Source: Lingula anatina
Lineage: Eukaryota; Brachiopoda; Lingulata; Lingulida; Lingulidae
NCBI RefSeq assembly: GCF_001039355.2
Contig: NW_019776112.1
Span: 47,051-111,050, forward strand
Direction: 5' to 3'
DNA: 64,000 nucleotides
Part shown: positions 26,001-37,993 of the stretch, piece after piece
Layout of the letters: each line of letters opens with the position of its first letter
Position numbering within the stretch: position 1 is the first letter of the stretch
Made by a program: the position numbers and the translations under genes
Notes under the pieces: generated by a model
Seen by the model: only the letters and a program-made list of their open reading frames with translations
Database searches by the model: none
Told to the model about the DNA's origin: nothing

Positions 26001-26390
26001 CCTGCAGGAAGATCTAGGTCGTCCTCGCACCTAAAAATATTGGGGTTCACGTGTCTGATGAGCGCGTTTTGTTCCGTTCAATATCTGCTGGTGGGACTGC
26101 TGCCGTATATAGAAGTCTCAGACGTTGCATATTTATATATTCTGGTGTTGCTACAGCATTGTTCACCACTCATGCTACCCCTGCTTTATGTTACATTTAT
26201 GATTAGATTGAAAAAATGTTGTTGTAATGGCCTTATAATAAGCAAGAAACGATCATCTTTGGTGCCAGTAAGAGCCAAAAACAACAAGTCGTTTATCATG
26301 CCAGGTGAGAATGGAAATAGTCTGGAAACATTGGCAAGTCTCTCCATCCTTACTTCTCACGAGACTATGCTAGAGACCGCACGGCTCTAG
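20093..26390 (+). CDS. Giant CUB / C-type lectin / LDLa / LRR seven-transmembrane receptor (GRL101/LGR-like)
   Basis: Two coding exons, 20093-22825 and 23061-26390, join in phase 0 (AAAGAG|GTGAGT ... CCCACAG|ATAGAG), giving about 2,020 residues. The ATG at 20093 was chosen over upstream non-ATG codons because a signal peptide (about 1-22) follows. Order: CUB domain (about 69-190); a long glycosylation-site-rich stretch without a recognised domain; a C-type lectin domain (about 833-1004) split by the intron, with WTDG and the terminal Cys pair; LDLa modules at about 1173-1207, 1210-1245, 1250-1284, 1372-1407 and 1412-1447 plus a degenerate one near 1292-1315, with SDE calcium-cage motifs in the first three; leucine-rich repeats (about 1458-1680); and seven membrane helices (about 1690-1965) with a short tail. 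It is a cell-surface receptor, probably for a protein or glycan ligand. The helix-3 E/DRY motif is missing and NPxxY is changed to LPLLY. Confidence 0.93.
22826..23060 (+). other. Intron inside the C-type lectin domain of the receptor
   Basis: A 235-bp phase-0 intron with donor GTGAGT and acceptor TTCCCTTCCCACAG. Reading straight through meets a stop after 11 codons. The downstream frame restores the WTDG...W motif of the lectin fold, which confirms the join. Confidence 0.9.
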
Positions 26391-26497
26391 TTACATCGTA
26401 GCTCTAAAGGCACCGTATTATGCTGTATTTTTGCCTTATTTTTTAGATACATGTAGTGCTTATTTTCGAAAGACATGCAACACTGTTTATCTTTTAA

Positions 26498-26536
26498 ACA
26501 ATAAATAAATAAATAAAATAAAATAAAATAAAAAAT
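26498..26536 (+). repeat. AATA-rich tail region with candidate polyadenylation signals
   Basis: A run of AATAAATAAATAAAATAAAATAAA-like units begins about 110 bp after the receptor stop codon. Several overlapping AATAAA hexamers make it the likely 3' end of the receptor transcript. Confidence 0.5.
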
Positions 26537-26539
26537 AAC

Positions 26540-27480
26540 TAAAAAAATTCAATGCTCCCTCACAATCATTGCATAAAACACAAAGTTAAATTGCGACGAA
26601 GGGATTTTCGCTCAATACGATCTTTAACCTTGTATTTGTCAGGTATTTTGTTATTCATATTACATACCAAGTGTTTGAATACTTATGTAAAGCAGAATTG
26701 TTCAGTCGCCAGTAAATGTGTTATTTATTTTTCGTATCACAGGTAATATGGATTGACTGACACCAGCTAACATTCTGCACGTGTGTCTTTCAGGCTGCAG
26801 ACATAGTAATAGTTTACATGTATAGCAGCGCGAATTGATTTGTTGTAGCTCTTATCTCGCTATTTCGCACTGTAGTTGATAAAGAGTTGACGATTACTCG
26901 TTCTTATTTTGATATCGCAGGAAAATAACAGATAGTAAAAACCAACGAATATAATTACTTTCAACATACTGCTAAAGAGATGTCAAGCATTAAACCTTGT
27001 GCCGATCACTGACTCCGATTGCATTTTCGTAATTAAATTGCAATATTTATTATTAGGCCCAACCTAGATAACAAATTATCGTTTTAAGTGATATAAAACT
27101 TGGAAAGAGGTGATGCTATTGAAAATAAATCGTTTACATCCAAGTGTTTGTGTTTTTAAACATGTACAGAATTGTTCTTTTAGCCAAAAGCTTTGGAAAT
27201 ACATTCCAATATTTGTTTGGCATTCGTTTTAGCTCGGCTGAAATAACATAGCCAGAATGACTTCCATAATGCTGTGAAAGTAACTATAAAATTTACAATA
27301 TGACAAGTTGCAGATAAAAGAATCACTATTATTGCCTAGCTTTCGACATAATACGCGTACACCTGACTTGTGGTAATCAGCTACTTGTGAGGTCATCCAA
27401 GCAACGTTAGCCGATATAAAGAAGAGGGAGAGGGAGCTCCATTATAGATAGCCTTGCTCTTACATCACCCCTCTTCCAAT
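26540..27480. other. Spacer between convergent receptor and AMP-binding genes
   Basis: AT-rich, no exon or repeat recognised. It should hold the 3' ends of both convergent transcripts. Confidence 0.4.
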
Positions 27481-27483
27481 TGC

Positions 27484-29151
27484 TCATTTCTGAAGGCGTA
27501 ATGTTGCAATTTCTTTCAATCTCTTTCTACTTGTTTTACCGTTGTCTGTTCGTGGATACTCGTCAAACTCAAGGGTATAGCTTGGCGCCAAAGACCGACC
27601 GTCTGGTCCGATGGAAAACCGCTCCTGACACCAGTGACTGAAACTGCTGACGTCAAATAAATTGGAGTCACGAGGTATAACACACGCGCAGAGATCTTCA
27701 AACAGACGCTCATCAGGTACCCCAACCACCACTACCTCTTTGATGCACGGATGTTGACGCAGAACTTTTTCTACTTCCATAGGAAACACTTTCACTCCCG
27801 CCCTTTTGATCATGTCGTCTGAACGCCCTAACAATACAACCTTGCCGTCTGTCCTACTAAGGGCTATGTCTCCGGTGCGGAACCAGCCACCAGGTAGGAA
27901 CGTTCTTTCGTTTGCCGAGGGACAGCCGAGGTAACCTCGAAATAGAGCTTCCGATCGAATGCATATCTCTCCAGGGGAACCGGTCTCCACGGTCTCGCCA
28001 CCTGAGTCGATAAGCTTGATCTCGATTCCATCGTGGATGCTGAAACCATCGTCGTGTAATGTCGTTGTGTCGGTATGACGCTGGTACATGGCAAAACCGT
28101 TCTCACTGAGACCATAATGGTACAAGAATGAAATGCCAGGAAAAGACACAAGCACATGCTCTATTGCCAAGCGATCTGTCTTTTGTCCTACTGTCACCAC
28201 GTATTTAAGGTAACAAAGAGGGAGGCACGTGTCTCCACGGTGCATTAAGTCGACGAGTTGGTAATTCATTAGAAAAGCGTGCGTACACTTCTCCTCATTT
28301 AAGATAGCCATAACGAACTCGATAGCACCACGATGCATGACAAAGTCGGTTGTCATAGTGACTGAGCATACACCAAATACACACATATTAAGTATCATGT
28401 GGAATCCCCCGGTCCACGCCAACGGGCGGTCATTGAAGAATCTCGTGCCCGCTGTATCTGGCCCTGAAAAGGCGAATTCGCCCCAGGAACGAGTCCTTGC
28501 TATCAGTGTCCGGTGACTGCATGGGATAGGTTTTGGCTCCCCGGAACTGCCAGAGGTAAAGAATATTACGCAGTCGTCATCGAGGCCCACATCTGGGATG
28601 TTTACCTGGCTAAGGTGGTCAGATATTTTCGCCTTGCCGGACACGTGCACTTCGTTATCACGGGGGCCCATTCCCATGACCATAAATGGTCTTTTCTCCG
28701 CCGAATTCTTCCTTTTATCTACCATGAGCGTCTTAATAGTGTTAACTATGGTGACGTCCTTTTCACAGTGCGCACTGCCCAGCAATCCCCTGCTGTTGTT
28801 CTTGGTCAACAGCATGCAGACCTCTGCAGCCGTGCTGCCATATCGCAAGAGCAGTATTGGTGCTCCTATCCGAGACAAGGCTAGAAAAGCAACGAAGAAC
28901 TCTGTGCAATTCGTAGACAGAAGACCAATTATATCGCCTTTTCCAATCCCTTTACTGATCAAGTGTTTGGCCAAATTTAGCGATCGATAACGCAGACCTG
29001 AGAACGTCAAGGACTGTCTGTCGTCTTGAGAATGATAGACAACGCATGCGTCTTGATCGGGGGACTTCTTCGCCATTTTGTCGAAATAGTCATGCATTGT
29101 CACACATATTGGCAGACACTGCACGCGCTCGCTAACTGGATGCTGGTCCAT
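27484..29151 (-). CDS. AMP-binding (acyl-CoA synthetase-like) enzyme, copy 1
   Basis: An uninterrupted frame of 555 residues, a normal length for the adenylate-forming superfamily (acyl-/aryl-CoA ligases, luciferases, NRPS adenylation domains). Motifs in order: the phosphate-binding loop FFTSGSSGEPK, a variant A5 (HYGLSENG), GWFRTGDIA, the hinge GRSDDMIKRAGVKVFP, EVVVVGVPDERL, and DNGKTSRKRL with the A10 lysine. It should activate a carboxylate by adenylation and usually pass it to CoA; the substrate is unknown. No carrier domain and no SKL-type peroxisomal tail are present. The ATG (GCCATGG, good Kozak) sits just after CTGCAG, a possible acceptor, so an upstream untranslated exon is likely. 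It is the most divergent of the three local paralogues. Confidence 0.92.
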   Translation of the reverse strand: MDQHPVSERVQCLPICVTMHDYFDKMAKKSPDQDACVVYHSQDDRQSLTFSGLRYRSLNLAKHLISKGIGKGDIIGLLSTNCTEFFVAFLALSRIGAPILLLRYGSTAAEVCMLLTKNNSRGLLGSAHCEKDVTIVNTIKTLMVDKRKNSAEKRPFMVMGMGPRDNEVHVSGKAKISDHLSQVNIPDVGLDDDCVIFFTSGSSGEPKPIPCSHRTLIARTRSWGEFAFSGPDTAGTRFFNDRPLAWTGGFHMILNMCVFGVCSVTMTTDFVMHRGAIEFVMAILNEEKCTHAFLMNYQLVDLMHRGDTCLPLCYLKYVVTVGQKTDRLAIEHVLVSFPGISFLYHYGLSENGFAMYQRHTDTTTLHDDGFSIHDGIEIKLIDSGGETVETGSPGEICIRSEALFRGYLGCPSANERTFLPGGWFRTGDIALSRTDGKVVLLGRSDDMIKRAGVKVFPMEVEKVLRQHPCIKEVVVVGVPDERLFEDLCACVIPRDSNLFDVSSFSHWCQERFSIGPDGRSLAPSYTLEFDEYPRTDNGKTSRKRLKEIATLRLQK

Positions 29152-31630
29152 GGCTGCAGCTTTTGTCGCCGATCTGATTTACATTAACCACAAGATGCAG
29201 TCAAACTGATAAAAAGATAACATTGTGGAGAACATATATATATATAGTCCTATATATAAGGCCTACTGTGTATATATATCTTATATAAACACTTTTTCCT
29301 TCCCAGGCTTTTATCGGTGACTTTGGCCTCTTTAAATGTGTTAAGGTCGCCAGTGCATTTGATCGAGATACCTAAATAAACACGTTTGCATAAAAGTGTG
29401 CATTTGATCGCGAGGCTATAACCTTCGTGAAAACGAGAGGAATAACAATTTATCCGCCCAGTATGAACTAGTTCATGAACAATGAATAATTATGAAGAGC
29501 CTGCCTTTAACAAAATCACTTCACACACGGTTATTCAGACAACTTCTTTTTGCCAAATATCGATTTTCGTTTTTTTTACTTGTCCTTAAGATTCAGATGT
29601 TTTTCTCTCATTAAAGACGTAAAGATCTATGAAATCACATGAAAATCACTTCGGGTTTCTATTGTGCGTTTTGCACACAGTTTAAATCTATGGTATTATG
29701 GTAACAATTTTACTGCAACAATTACTCCAAAGAGTGGTGTTTAAACTATATGTCTGTAGTTGCAGTTAGCTATGACTTGTTTCTGTTTGCCCCCATCCCC
29801 ACCCCCGATTCGCCATTGGATATAAAGGGCAGTAAAAGATTCTTCGAATGGCGAGAGAATTCTGTTTAACGGCGCGAAGCACCTAACTATGCTAATGCAG
29901 TAGGATATAAGGCATCGAAACACGTTTGTAAAACATACAAAAAAAAAACGCTTCTAAAACATACGAGAACATGAGTTGGACTTAATTAAGACTGCAACTA
30001 TCAGTATCTGCCTGCCATTCCCGCGCGATGTCGTATTACGTAAAAAAAACGGACATGAAAACAAAGATTTCTTAACGATTTATGGAATATAAGCCAAAGC
30101 CACGAGGTAATAGACCGTCATCAGCACTGAATTTCAAGTTTAAAACGTATGGCGTTTTATTCACCGGCCGATCCTGTATGTCATGAGGGCAGACTAAAAA
30201 GATCACCCCGCAAAAATTTTCCTTCCGATCACCCCCCTTCCAATGAACTTGTGTTACAGGGGATTTTGTACCATCCACCAAGGCCTGAGAAAGAGCTTTT
30301 ACGTTTGATATTCCTCTGGCAATTCACTGGGGGATGTTCGCTGGGAGATGTTTGCACGTCAACAAGTCTTCACCTGGTCGGCCTCTGGCAAAGAGTGGGG
30401 ATTTCGTGATGCAGTAGCGCTACGCGATCAGCAGATCAACCAAACGGTTTAACTTAAATTCCAAAAACAAGAAAATCCACGCATGAGCACGAGCTCCCCA
30501 CAGCGAAGAGTGCACAAGTGCCCTTTTCTATTATATAGGCCTATGCGAACTATTTTCTACTCCTCTGTTTTCATGTCCTCCTTCCCTTCCCTCTATCTTA
30601 AATACGAACACGCATGCCGGGATGTTTATAACGAATTTTTTATTGATGTAAGACATGAACAACAATATCCAATGAGCAAAACAAGCAGGAATCTCACAAA
30701 AATTATTTTGGCTATATTGCACATTTTGGTTTTATGTGCGAACATCGATTATTTCATTAACAAGAGCCAAGAGTCCGGTTCAATCACTGTCTGCTACCAG
30801 TGTATACTGACCCTTTTTAACCCAACCAACACAAATAAAACCACTATATGATATACCCACACACCACTGTTGAAACCGAAAACTTCCTTAAGAGTCACAT
30901 TCGCAAGGCTTACAGCTATAGCTACTTATAGATTCAGTTTTCATGGTAACTTATACAGACTATATCATAATTCATATTTGAAAGTTTATATTTTAGAGAA
31001 GGTTCAGGTATTATTTTCTTGGGTATTTTTTGGGTGCAGTTTTCTAGGTAAATAAGGCGTAAACATGTACAGCTCTAGACGATAACATTAGGGACAATAA
31101 TAAGTAACAGAATATAAACAGGTAAACTGCATAAATAAAAGTGTTGTAACATCTTGATAATATTTGCAATTTTATGAAACATATACACTAGGGCCAATTT
31201 TGAACTATAGATGTAAAGTATAAATTTGACTGGGGGAAGGAAAGGAAACTCTTCTTCACGTTCCTTTTCCTACCGGGGTGTGCGGCTTACATAGCTTAAT
31301 GTGTTCATTAAAAGTCCAGGATCGCCTTCGCCGTTAGATCTGTATGGCATATGGCACTTGCGAAGACGAAGTATTACTGGCTTGTGAAACATACTTTCAT
31401 TTTACCACGGTAATTAAAATGTACTTTTTCCTATTTTCCATCATCACAGATGTGTTTGTTTAAATATAGAAAAGAAAGACGCTCACGATAAACTTCCGGA
31501 GAGCTGTTTAGAAAAAAAAGAGGTTAAAACCAAGTTTTCATCTCACCTTGTCTACGTTTGAATGACGTTGATCTACCATGCAAGATGAGAAATACGAGAA
31601 CAATTGTAAAGTTCGAAATTTTATATCATG
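29152..31630. other. Spacer with AT-rich and low-complexity sequence
   Basis: It contains a TATATA-rich patch at about 29235-29285, presumably near the promoter of AMP-binding copy 1, and several short open frames without motifs. No exon is supported. Confidence 0.4.
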
Positions 31631-31635
31631 TAAAC

Positions 31636-31850
31636 AAACGTCAATCACAATGGGACATTTACCTTCATTAATTGATAGGTGTCAATCAAAGCTCTAAGGT
31701 GCAGAAGTTTTGATTGACGGTTACTTAATCAAACGTCAATCACAACCACCCCGCAAACGAATTTTTACCTCCTTTGATTGACTGGTGTCAATCAAAGCCC
31801 CAAAACGTGTGCGGCTTGATTGACAGTTATAAACAAACGTCAATCATCAC
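31636..31850. repeat. Diverged tandem repeat packed with TGATTGAC/GTCAATCA sites
   Basis: Two units of about 95 and 104 bp (31636-31730, 31731-31834) and the start of a third, each opening AAACGTCAATCA. In all, eight copies of GTCAATCA or its complement occur in about 215 bp, one as TGATTGACAG, the consensus of PBX-PREP/MEIS heterodimers. The spacers between the octamers have diverged while the octamers are kept. A regulatory role is inferred. Confidence 0.65.
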
Positions 31851-31859
31851 ACTGACAAT

Positions 31860-32835
31860 TAAGCATAGGCGAAGGACAGTGTAATTGATTAAACCGAAAG
31901 AAAACTAAATAGAAGCATTGTTTTGGATTAGAAATGATAACTTATTTTTTCTTTTTTAACTTAAACATGTTCATTCGCCGTTGGGTTTAAGTAATGAAAG
32001 GGTGTATAGTTGTCAATAATTCCACGTAAGCTAGTTAACAGTTATAATGGAGCTATGTAGTTGTTATAACAGTTTTACATGTACTATACCCTAGTACCTC
32101 TTCCAGCCCCTTCAGACAGTCGATATCTTAACGTATCCCCCTCATTCAGTTTTAACCCTCTGATGTTACTGACCTTTAATGTGTTCGTGATGTACCTTGT
32201 CCTATCAAAATTTACATTTAATGAAAAATAATGCAATGATAACAATTACAGCTATTGAGCACTAAATACACATACTATTTACAATGAAATTTGCATGCTC
32301 CCTTATCTAATAATAAACATATATAAGGATTTAACACATATCATACTTCATTTGATAATCCCATATACAGGTACAACACTTAATTACTATTTTATTTGAT
32401 TTAATAAGAGAAATGAACTTTCACTTATTGCAGGTATTTTTTTCTCGGGAAATGATATCTTAACGTATTACATGTACCTGTACCCCGAGGTTCGGTCTAT
32501 GTTTATACGATATATATGGAAAATTAAACTACAGAGAAACACGAAGGCAATTAAAATAAAACAATAACGTAACAGCCATTACTAAACTGCGTGCACATGC
32601 AGGCGACTCCATTAATATTACTTAACAAGCCTGTTGGTTATTTTCCTATTTGCACATCTTGTTCAACCTGAACATTTCTAAAATACTGGACTAAATATTC
32701 CACTCAATTGCCATACACCACTGTATTTACGTTACACACGTCTATTCACAATGAACTGTCACTTATTATTACCCATTTATAAACAATATCCACCTCTTTA
32801 TCTAACTGTGTAATTCAGGGGGCGGTCACATTTTG
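31860..32835. other. AT-rich spacer
   Basis: No exon or repeat recognised. Confidence 0.35.
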
Positions 32836-32838
32836 GAG

Positions 32839-33320
32839 TTTGTCCCGTCTCAGAAATATTGTGAGTTTTACCAAAGAATTAGTGGAAATGTGCTCGGCCT
32901 GGCAAGCCGGTGGCTTGCAAAATGATAGTCACTCTACATGCACTTTTAACCGTCTAAATTATTTTAAGTATTGCGAAAGGGTTTAAGTGCTCGCGAATTG
33001 CACTTTTTGCTGTTCCTCATCTTCTGGTCCTATTACAATGTTATTCTGAATAATTATAAAATTTATAATTGAAGTTGACAACTGCTAAAAACAACTTTTC
33101 ATCCGCGGTTTTGATTTGGCATCTGTCTCAACATGGTTGTGACGTGTACCACAAAATTGCTGGAAATGTGCTAGGTGTGACAAGCCGTTGGCCGCTGTTC
33201 ACTGTACGTCATGATAAGTGATTTTTTAAACCATTTATTTCACTAAATAATATCGTTAAAGGGTTTTAATGCACGTCTTTTTGCGCTTTTGTTATTCATC
33301 TTCTGATCCGAATAGAAGAT
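32839..33320. repeat. Diverged tandem duplication, unit about 280 bp
   Basis: The left unit (about 32839-33055) and the right unit (about 33120-33320) share GGAAATGTGCT, GACAAGCCG/GGCAAGCCG, AAAGGGTTT and CATCTTCTGGTCC/CATCTTCTGATCC in the same order. No coding potential. Confidence 0.6.
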
Positions 33321-33495
33321 CCTTCTATACAGTCGTAGTATTTACTTGTTCATATGTCTCTAATATGTAGTATACCGTGCATGGTGAAGTGAAAACGCGC
33401 GAGACACTGCTTTTTTTCATTTGTGTTAGGCCTATACGCCAAGCCGTACACGAAACACCACATATAATCCTGAAATGGCATGTGATGTTCTTAAT

Positions 33496-33500
<5 letters not shown>

Positions 33501-33572
<72 letters not shown>
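33501..33572. repeat. (TG)n(AG)n compound microsatellite
   Basis: Twenty TG units are followed directly by about 32 bp of AG-rich repeats. Confidence 0.95.
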
Positions 33573-33585
33573 AGGAGGAAGAGAG

Positions 33586-33860
33586 CAAGGACCTTGGTGT
33601 TTTTATACTTGGAACACTTTCCATTAACAAGCAAAATGATAGCGTGTGCATAACTGCCCTATATAACATTAGGAACTTAAGCTTAATTCGTAATCACGTG
33701 CACCTTTCTCATCCTGCCGCAGCTACCAGCTACAGTGATACATTATTTGGTAACTTCTATTTCAACTCTCTTTTACATGAAAGTTTCAAGAAACAGATAC
33801 AAACTACAACGCATTCAAAACATTTCCACATTTGCGATCAGTAGATCAACTTTCATAAAA
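33586..33860 (+). pseudogene. Degenerate LINE reverse-transcriptase C-terminal fragment
   Basis: The frame reads KDLGVFI...LSINKQNDSVCITALYNIRN, then shifts frame to continue with a KLQRIQN-type motif. This is the end of the RT domain of CR1/L2/Jockey-like non-LTR elements. An ATT-rich stretch follows at 33958-34002 and may be the element's 3' tail. The frameshifts show it is dead. Confidence 0.6.
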
Positions 33861-33957
33861 CTTGTAAAAATTTGTCTTAAAACTTATGGAGCCATCTGGT
33901 CCAACAGAATGAAATATGAAATCCGCTCGATTGAATCAACTGATAGAAAGTTAAATT

Positions 33958-34002
33958 ATCATTATTATTATTATTATTATTATAATTATTATTATTATTA
34001 TA
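33958..34002. repeat. (ATT)n microsatellite
   Basis: Imperfect ATT units downstream of the LINE fragment at 33586-33860. The other LINEs in this window also end in ATT runs. Confidence 0.85.
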
Positions 34003-34059
34003 GGCATAAAACTCTTACATGTGCATTTAAACCTTTTTATGTGAACAGTGAGTAATAAA

Positions 34060-37000
34060 CTGTGTAAATATTTATGTATATGAGAAAAGTGCATGTTTCA
34101 AAGCTCATGATTCGTCATGCTGATAACTTGCAAGTTGTACATTAACAATGATTTTCTGGTCATCTCATGACCTTAAAATTTGCGGTAAAATGTTCTACAC
34201 TTCCGATTGCAGCAGAGGCGATCATTTTTTTCTTCCAGATGGCGCTGAAGTACGGTCTGGTTGGTCAAACACTGCTCAGATAAAGCATGCAGTGGACAAA
34301 ACAATGCAAATCAGTGACCTTCATATGCATATAAGTGATATCATTTCTTTAGGGGTGGGTAAAGGTCAGGGATTTTTTTATTCTGCAATATTTAGAATAT
34401 GTTTAGCACAAAGCATTGTATGTATTTATATCTTAGTAAACTATAAATAAAGCTTTATCTATCAGATAATGTCTCGAGAGAGTTGAACCCAAAAGGCACC
34501 GACTTCATCCTGCCTCCTCCCCCTGCATGACACTAATTGAACCGGCTCTCTAGAAAGACATTTCACTTCTTCTGTTCTGGGATCAGGTCAGGGATGGGTC
34601 CGTGGCGGTCTAGGTAATAAATTAACGAATATTCCAGTTTTAACCGATTCAATACAACGTTAAAAATATTAAGTTGATAATTTGAAGATATGTAGCTTAT
34701 TTTTGATTCACTTTTGAAGAGTACTGATGCCTGCATGCTAAAAGTTTGTATAAATAACACTTTGCTTTCCCCTAACTACTCCTTCACGTGCCACGTTTAT
34801 TTCAACTCTGCTCACAGAAATACAGTAGTAGTGCCAGAAAAGGGTTACGTGAGGAATAGCCATTTAATAATAAATGTTGTGGAAATCCTGGCTATTAGCA
34901 TGCTTATATTTAATAAGGGAATGGTTGGTAGTCGCATCAACGAACACTATAGAGGTACAGCAAAATAGGCCTACATCCGCTCCTTAATTTAATAATAATT
35001 TAGAAATCTACTTCCTTTTCGAATTTTGGCACGGTTTCGCAAATAAGCGGTAATATTTCAATCCGTTAAAATATATAAACTGAACTATTGTTATACTGTT
35101 TCTGTGTGAAAGATTTAAGATTTACCATTCAATACACATGGGGCGAATTGTTGTTTGAAATGGATTGTAATGCTGCTTGCAATATTCTACCATCTATGCC
35201 CTCCGTCAGCATCATGCTCTTAATTCAAAACGCTTTGTCCAAATACACTTTTCATGTTATAAAAAAAGATTTCCCCGATTTTGAGATTTTTTAAATGTAA
35301 CATGTACTACTGTAATCATACTTTCAGGTTTGACGCTGTGACAATTGCACATTGACCGGACCGGGGTTATCTTCCGTATTCCACAGCAAGGGAGCACATG
35401 GTGACTTACCGTTACGTTCTGATGCGATAAAGTGCGCACAAATATGGACTGTTCTAGAAAAAAATCAGTTTAAAGTTCAGTTTGACCTTTGTGAGTATCC
35501 AGACAGATTGTGACCTTGAACTTATGTTGGTGTATTTTTGAACTTTTGATGATTAGGGTTCTTAAATTTGTTATGGCGAAAAATAATTTGGATGGATATA
35601 AAAGTAGCCTCAAGTTGTTAGTGTTATTAGTGATACACTACAGGAAATCAATCCCGTTATCCAGTTAAATTTTAAGTTGATAAAATTACACCGAATAATT
35701 AATTTTTTTGCAAATTTCAAAATTGCAAGCATTTTGCCAGTCCGTTTTAGTTTTATAAAATTTTCCGCTCACTTTCAAAGTTTGGGATTCTAAATTTGAT
35801 TGTAAAGGTATACAATGCGCGTTTTAAGGTACACCCATCTAAAACGGTCGAGAAAAAAGAATCAACAGTAGTTTTCAAGCTCTAATTTTTTATTTTTACC
35901 GTCACGAGTGAAATTCACTGGTCTTTATCTCCATTAAGAGAGTGACTCTAACACTAGCAACTTAGCAACTCTAAAACTGCTTGATGGATCATAATTCTCC
36001 GGACGGATTTTAATGTGGCACACCTTGTTTGTTAAGGGACAGTGTTGAAATTTCCAGAAGAATTAAGTCCGCTATTTACTAGTCTAACGCTCACTGTGTG
36101 GTTTTGTGGTTCGTTTTTCTTTTGATGCTCAGATAAAAAGACATTTTATTTTTAAATTTGAAAATGTGTTGTCTTGTCGTCTTGTTGAGTTAAAGAAATC
36201 ATTTTGTTAAAAACAACCCATTATATTATATAGTTATTAAGTGAAGTCTGTAGAGTTCACAAAATTAAGTCTTCAATTGTAAAGATTTCTATACTCTGGA
36301 AAAGCTCATATTATCTGTTTTTCTGTGCATAAAATGGAATATATTTTTTTGTATTTTTTAGTATTTACCTCAATTGATTCATCAATCCAAATAATAATGT
36401 AACATTGAAAGATGCATATGAAGGGAGAGTAAATTCCTTGAAACTTATATAAATTATTTGTACCAGTTTCTAACATAACACAACGAATACACAAATAACA
36501 AGAAACAAAAATTAAGCTCTCTTTCGGAAAACAGAAAAAGGCCTTAAAACTGACCTTTGGTCTATTTATTTTCCTCTAATCCGCACAACACAGAAGGTTA
36601 ACAGAAAAAATATGTGCAAATTCGACTTTCCCAAAAGTGATGTAATGAAACTGTTGTTTTTCTTTCATACATGTATTCCAAAAACTAAATGGTGCCATTT
36701 GGAGGGGTTTAAAGGAAATAATCTGACATAAGTATTCGCTTAATATGCATCTTTAAGACTTTTGAAATTCATTTTCTGAATTATTGGTTCGTAGATTGTA
36801 CAATAAAAACGTTTTATCGTTAAATATTAATGACATCTCGACTCGTAAAGCAATTGTAATTTTTTTGCGTAGAGATGAGGGACCAATCATGCGATTGAAA
36901 TTTTTGATATTTTCAAATATTTACATTTTATTTACCCTTTTATTTACCCTACAGCAACTTATTTTCTCGACCAGCAGGTACAGAAAAACGATTTATATTA

Positions 37001-37600
37001 AGAAAGTTAAATTCGTATTACAATTTTTATAAATGAAAATCAATGGAGTGAAGTAATATCGCAAATATCATGTCATATATGTCAATATCATGTAATATCG
37101 TGATCTGTTCCTCGATTTTACCAAGATCTGCTAACTGTAATTACTGGCTAAACCATTTTATAAACGTCGTTGACGTTTTGGCAAAGGAACATTAGAGAAA
37201 ATATTCATATGTTTTGATAATAAAGTGAGAAACAAAACAATGGCGAATTTGGGACGAAGGGGTGACATTTTGATATTCGTGTAAATCTAGTAGTATGTAA
37301 GTCCTAAGTGGGTCTCTTTTTCACCCCAGCCCCCTTTTTTGGCGGGCAGGGCAGTGGGGAGGGAGATGCTAGATCTGCCATTGTTTTTTGAGGAAGAAAT
37401 TGTACAAATGTGTCATAGCTTTTTCTGAAATATTTTGTCTGCAATTGTTTTTTAGGAAGAAATTGTACTTATGTGTCATTGCCTTTTCTGAAATATTTTA
37501 TTTGATATTTAGAACATTAAATACATTAGTCAGTAGTTTAATGAGTCTATAGTTTATTTGTCCCAACCGAAAGAATAGAAAGGATGTACCCGTACTTTGT
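34060..37600. other. Long AT-rich spacer
   Basis: No supported exon, RNA gene or repeat. Short open frames are scattered and show no motif. Confidence 0.35.
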
Positions 37601-37602
37601 GA

Positions 37603-37718
37603 GTTTGTAAGACAAAATTATGGATATCTGAACTAGAACTCGCTATCAGAATGTAGAAATGGTAGTACTCTCTGATAGTGAGTTCTACTTAAGATATCCA
37701 TAATTTTATCTTACAAAC
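37603..37718. repeat. Long imperfect hairpin (47-bp arms, 22-nt loop)
   Basis: Arms 37603-37649 and 37672-37718 are reverse complements with only a few mismatches (GTTTGTAAGA... and its complement). It could be a foldback MITE or the source of a structured RNA. Confidence 0.75.
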
Positions 37719-37993
37719 TGAAACATTCCGAACTTATAAAGTTCATGTTCCAAGAATGCAGTTTTGTGGAGATTCTTTTAAAATGAATAAATACATAAAT
37801 GGGAATTTGTTTTGCTCTTAATCTTAATAAAAAAACTTGAAAATATGCAAAATGCCTTAGTGTATTCATTGACAGTTGTATGGGTCGGTGGTAATCTAGT
37901 GATTGGGTTTCCTCTCACTGAAATGCTTTTAGAATTATCCCTTGGTTACTATAAGAAGAAAGTCTACCGGGGGAGGGTGGGTGGGAACACTTA

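Noticed and set aside
33325-33669. His/Thr- and Ser/Leu-repeat protein on the minus strand
   Set aside because: Produced by the (TG)n(AG)n microsatellite.
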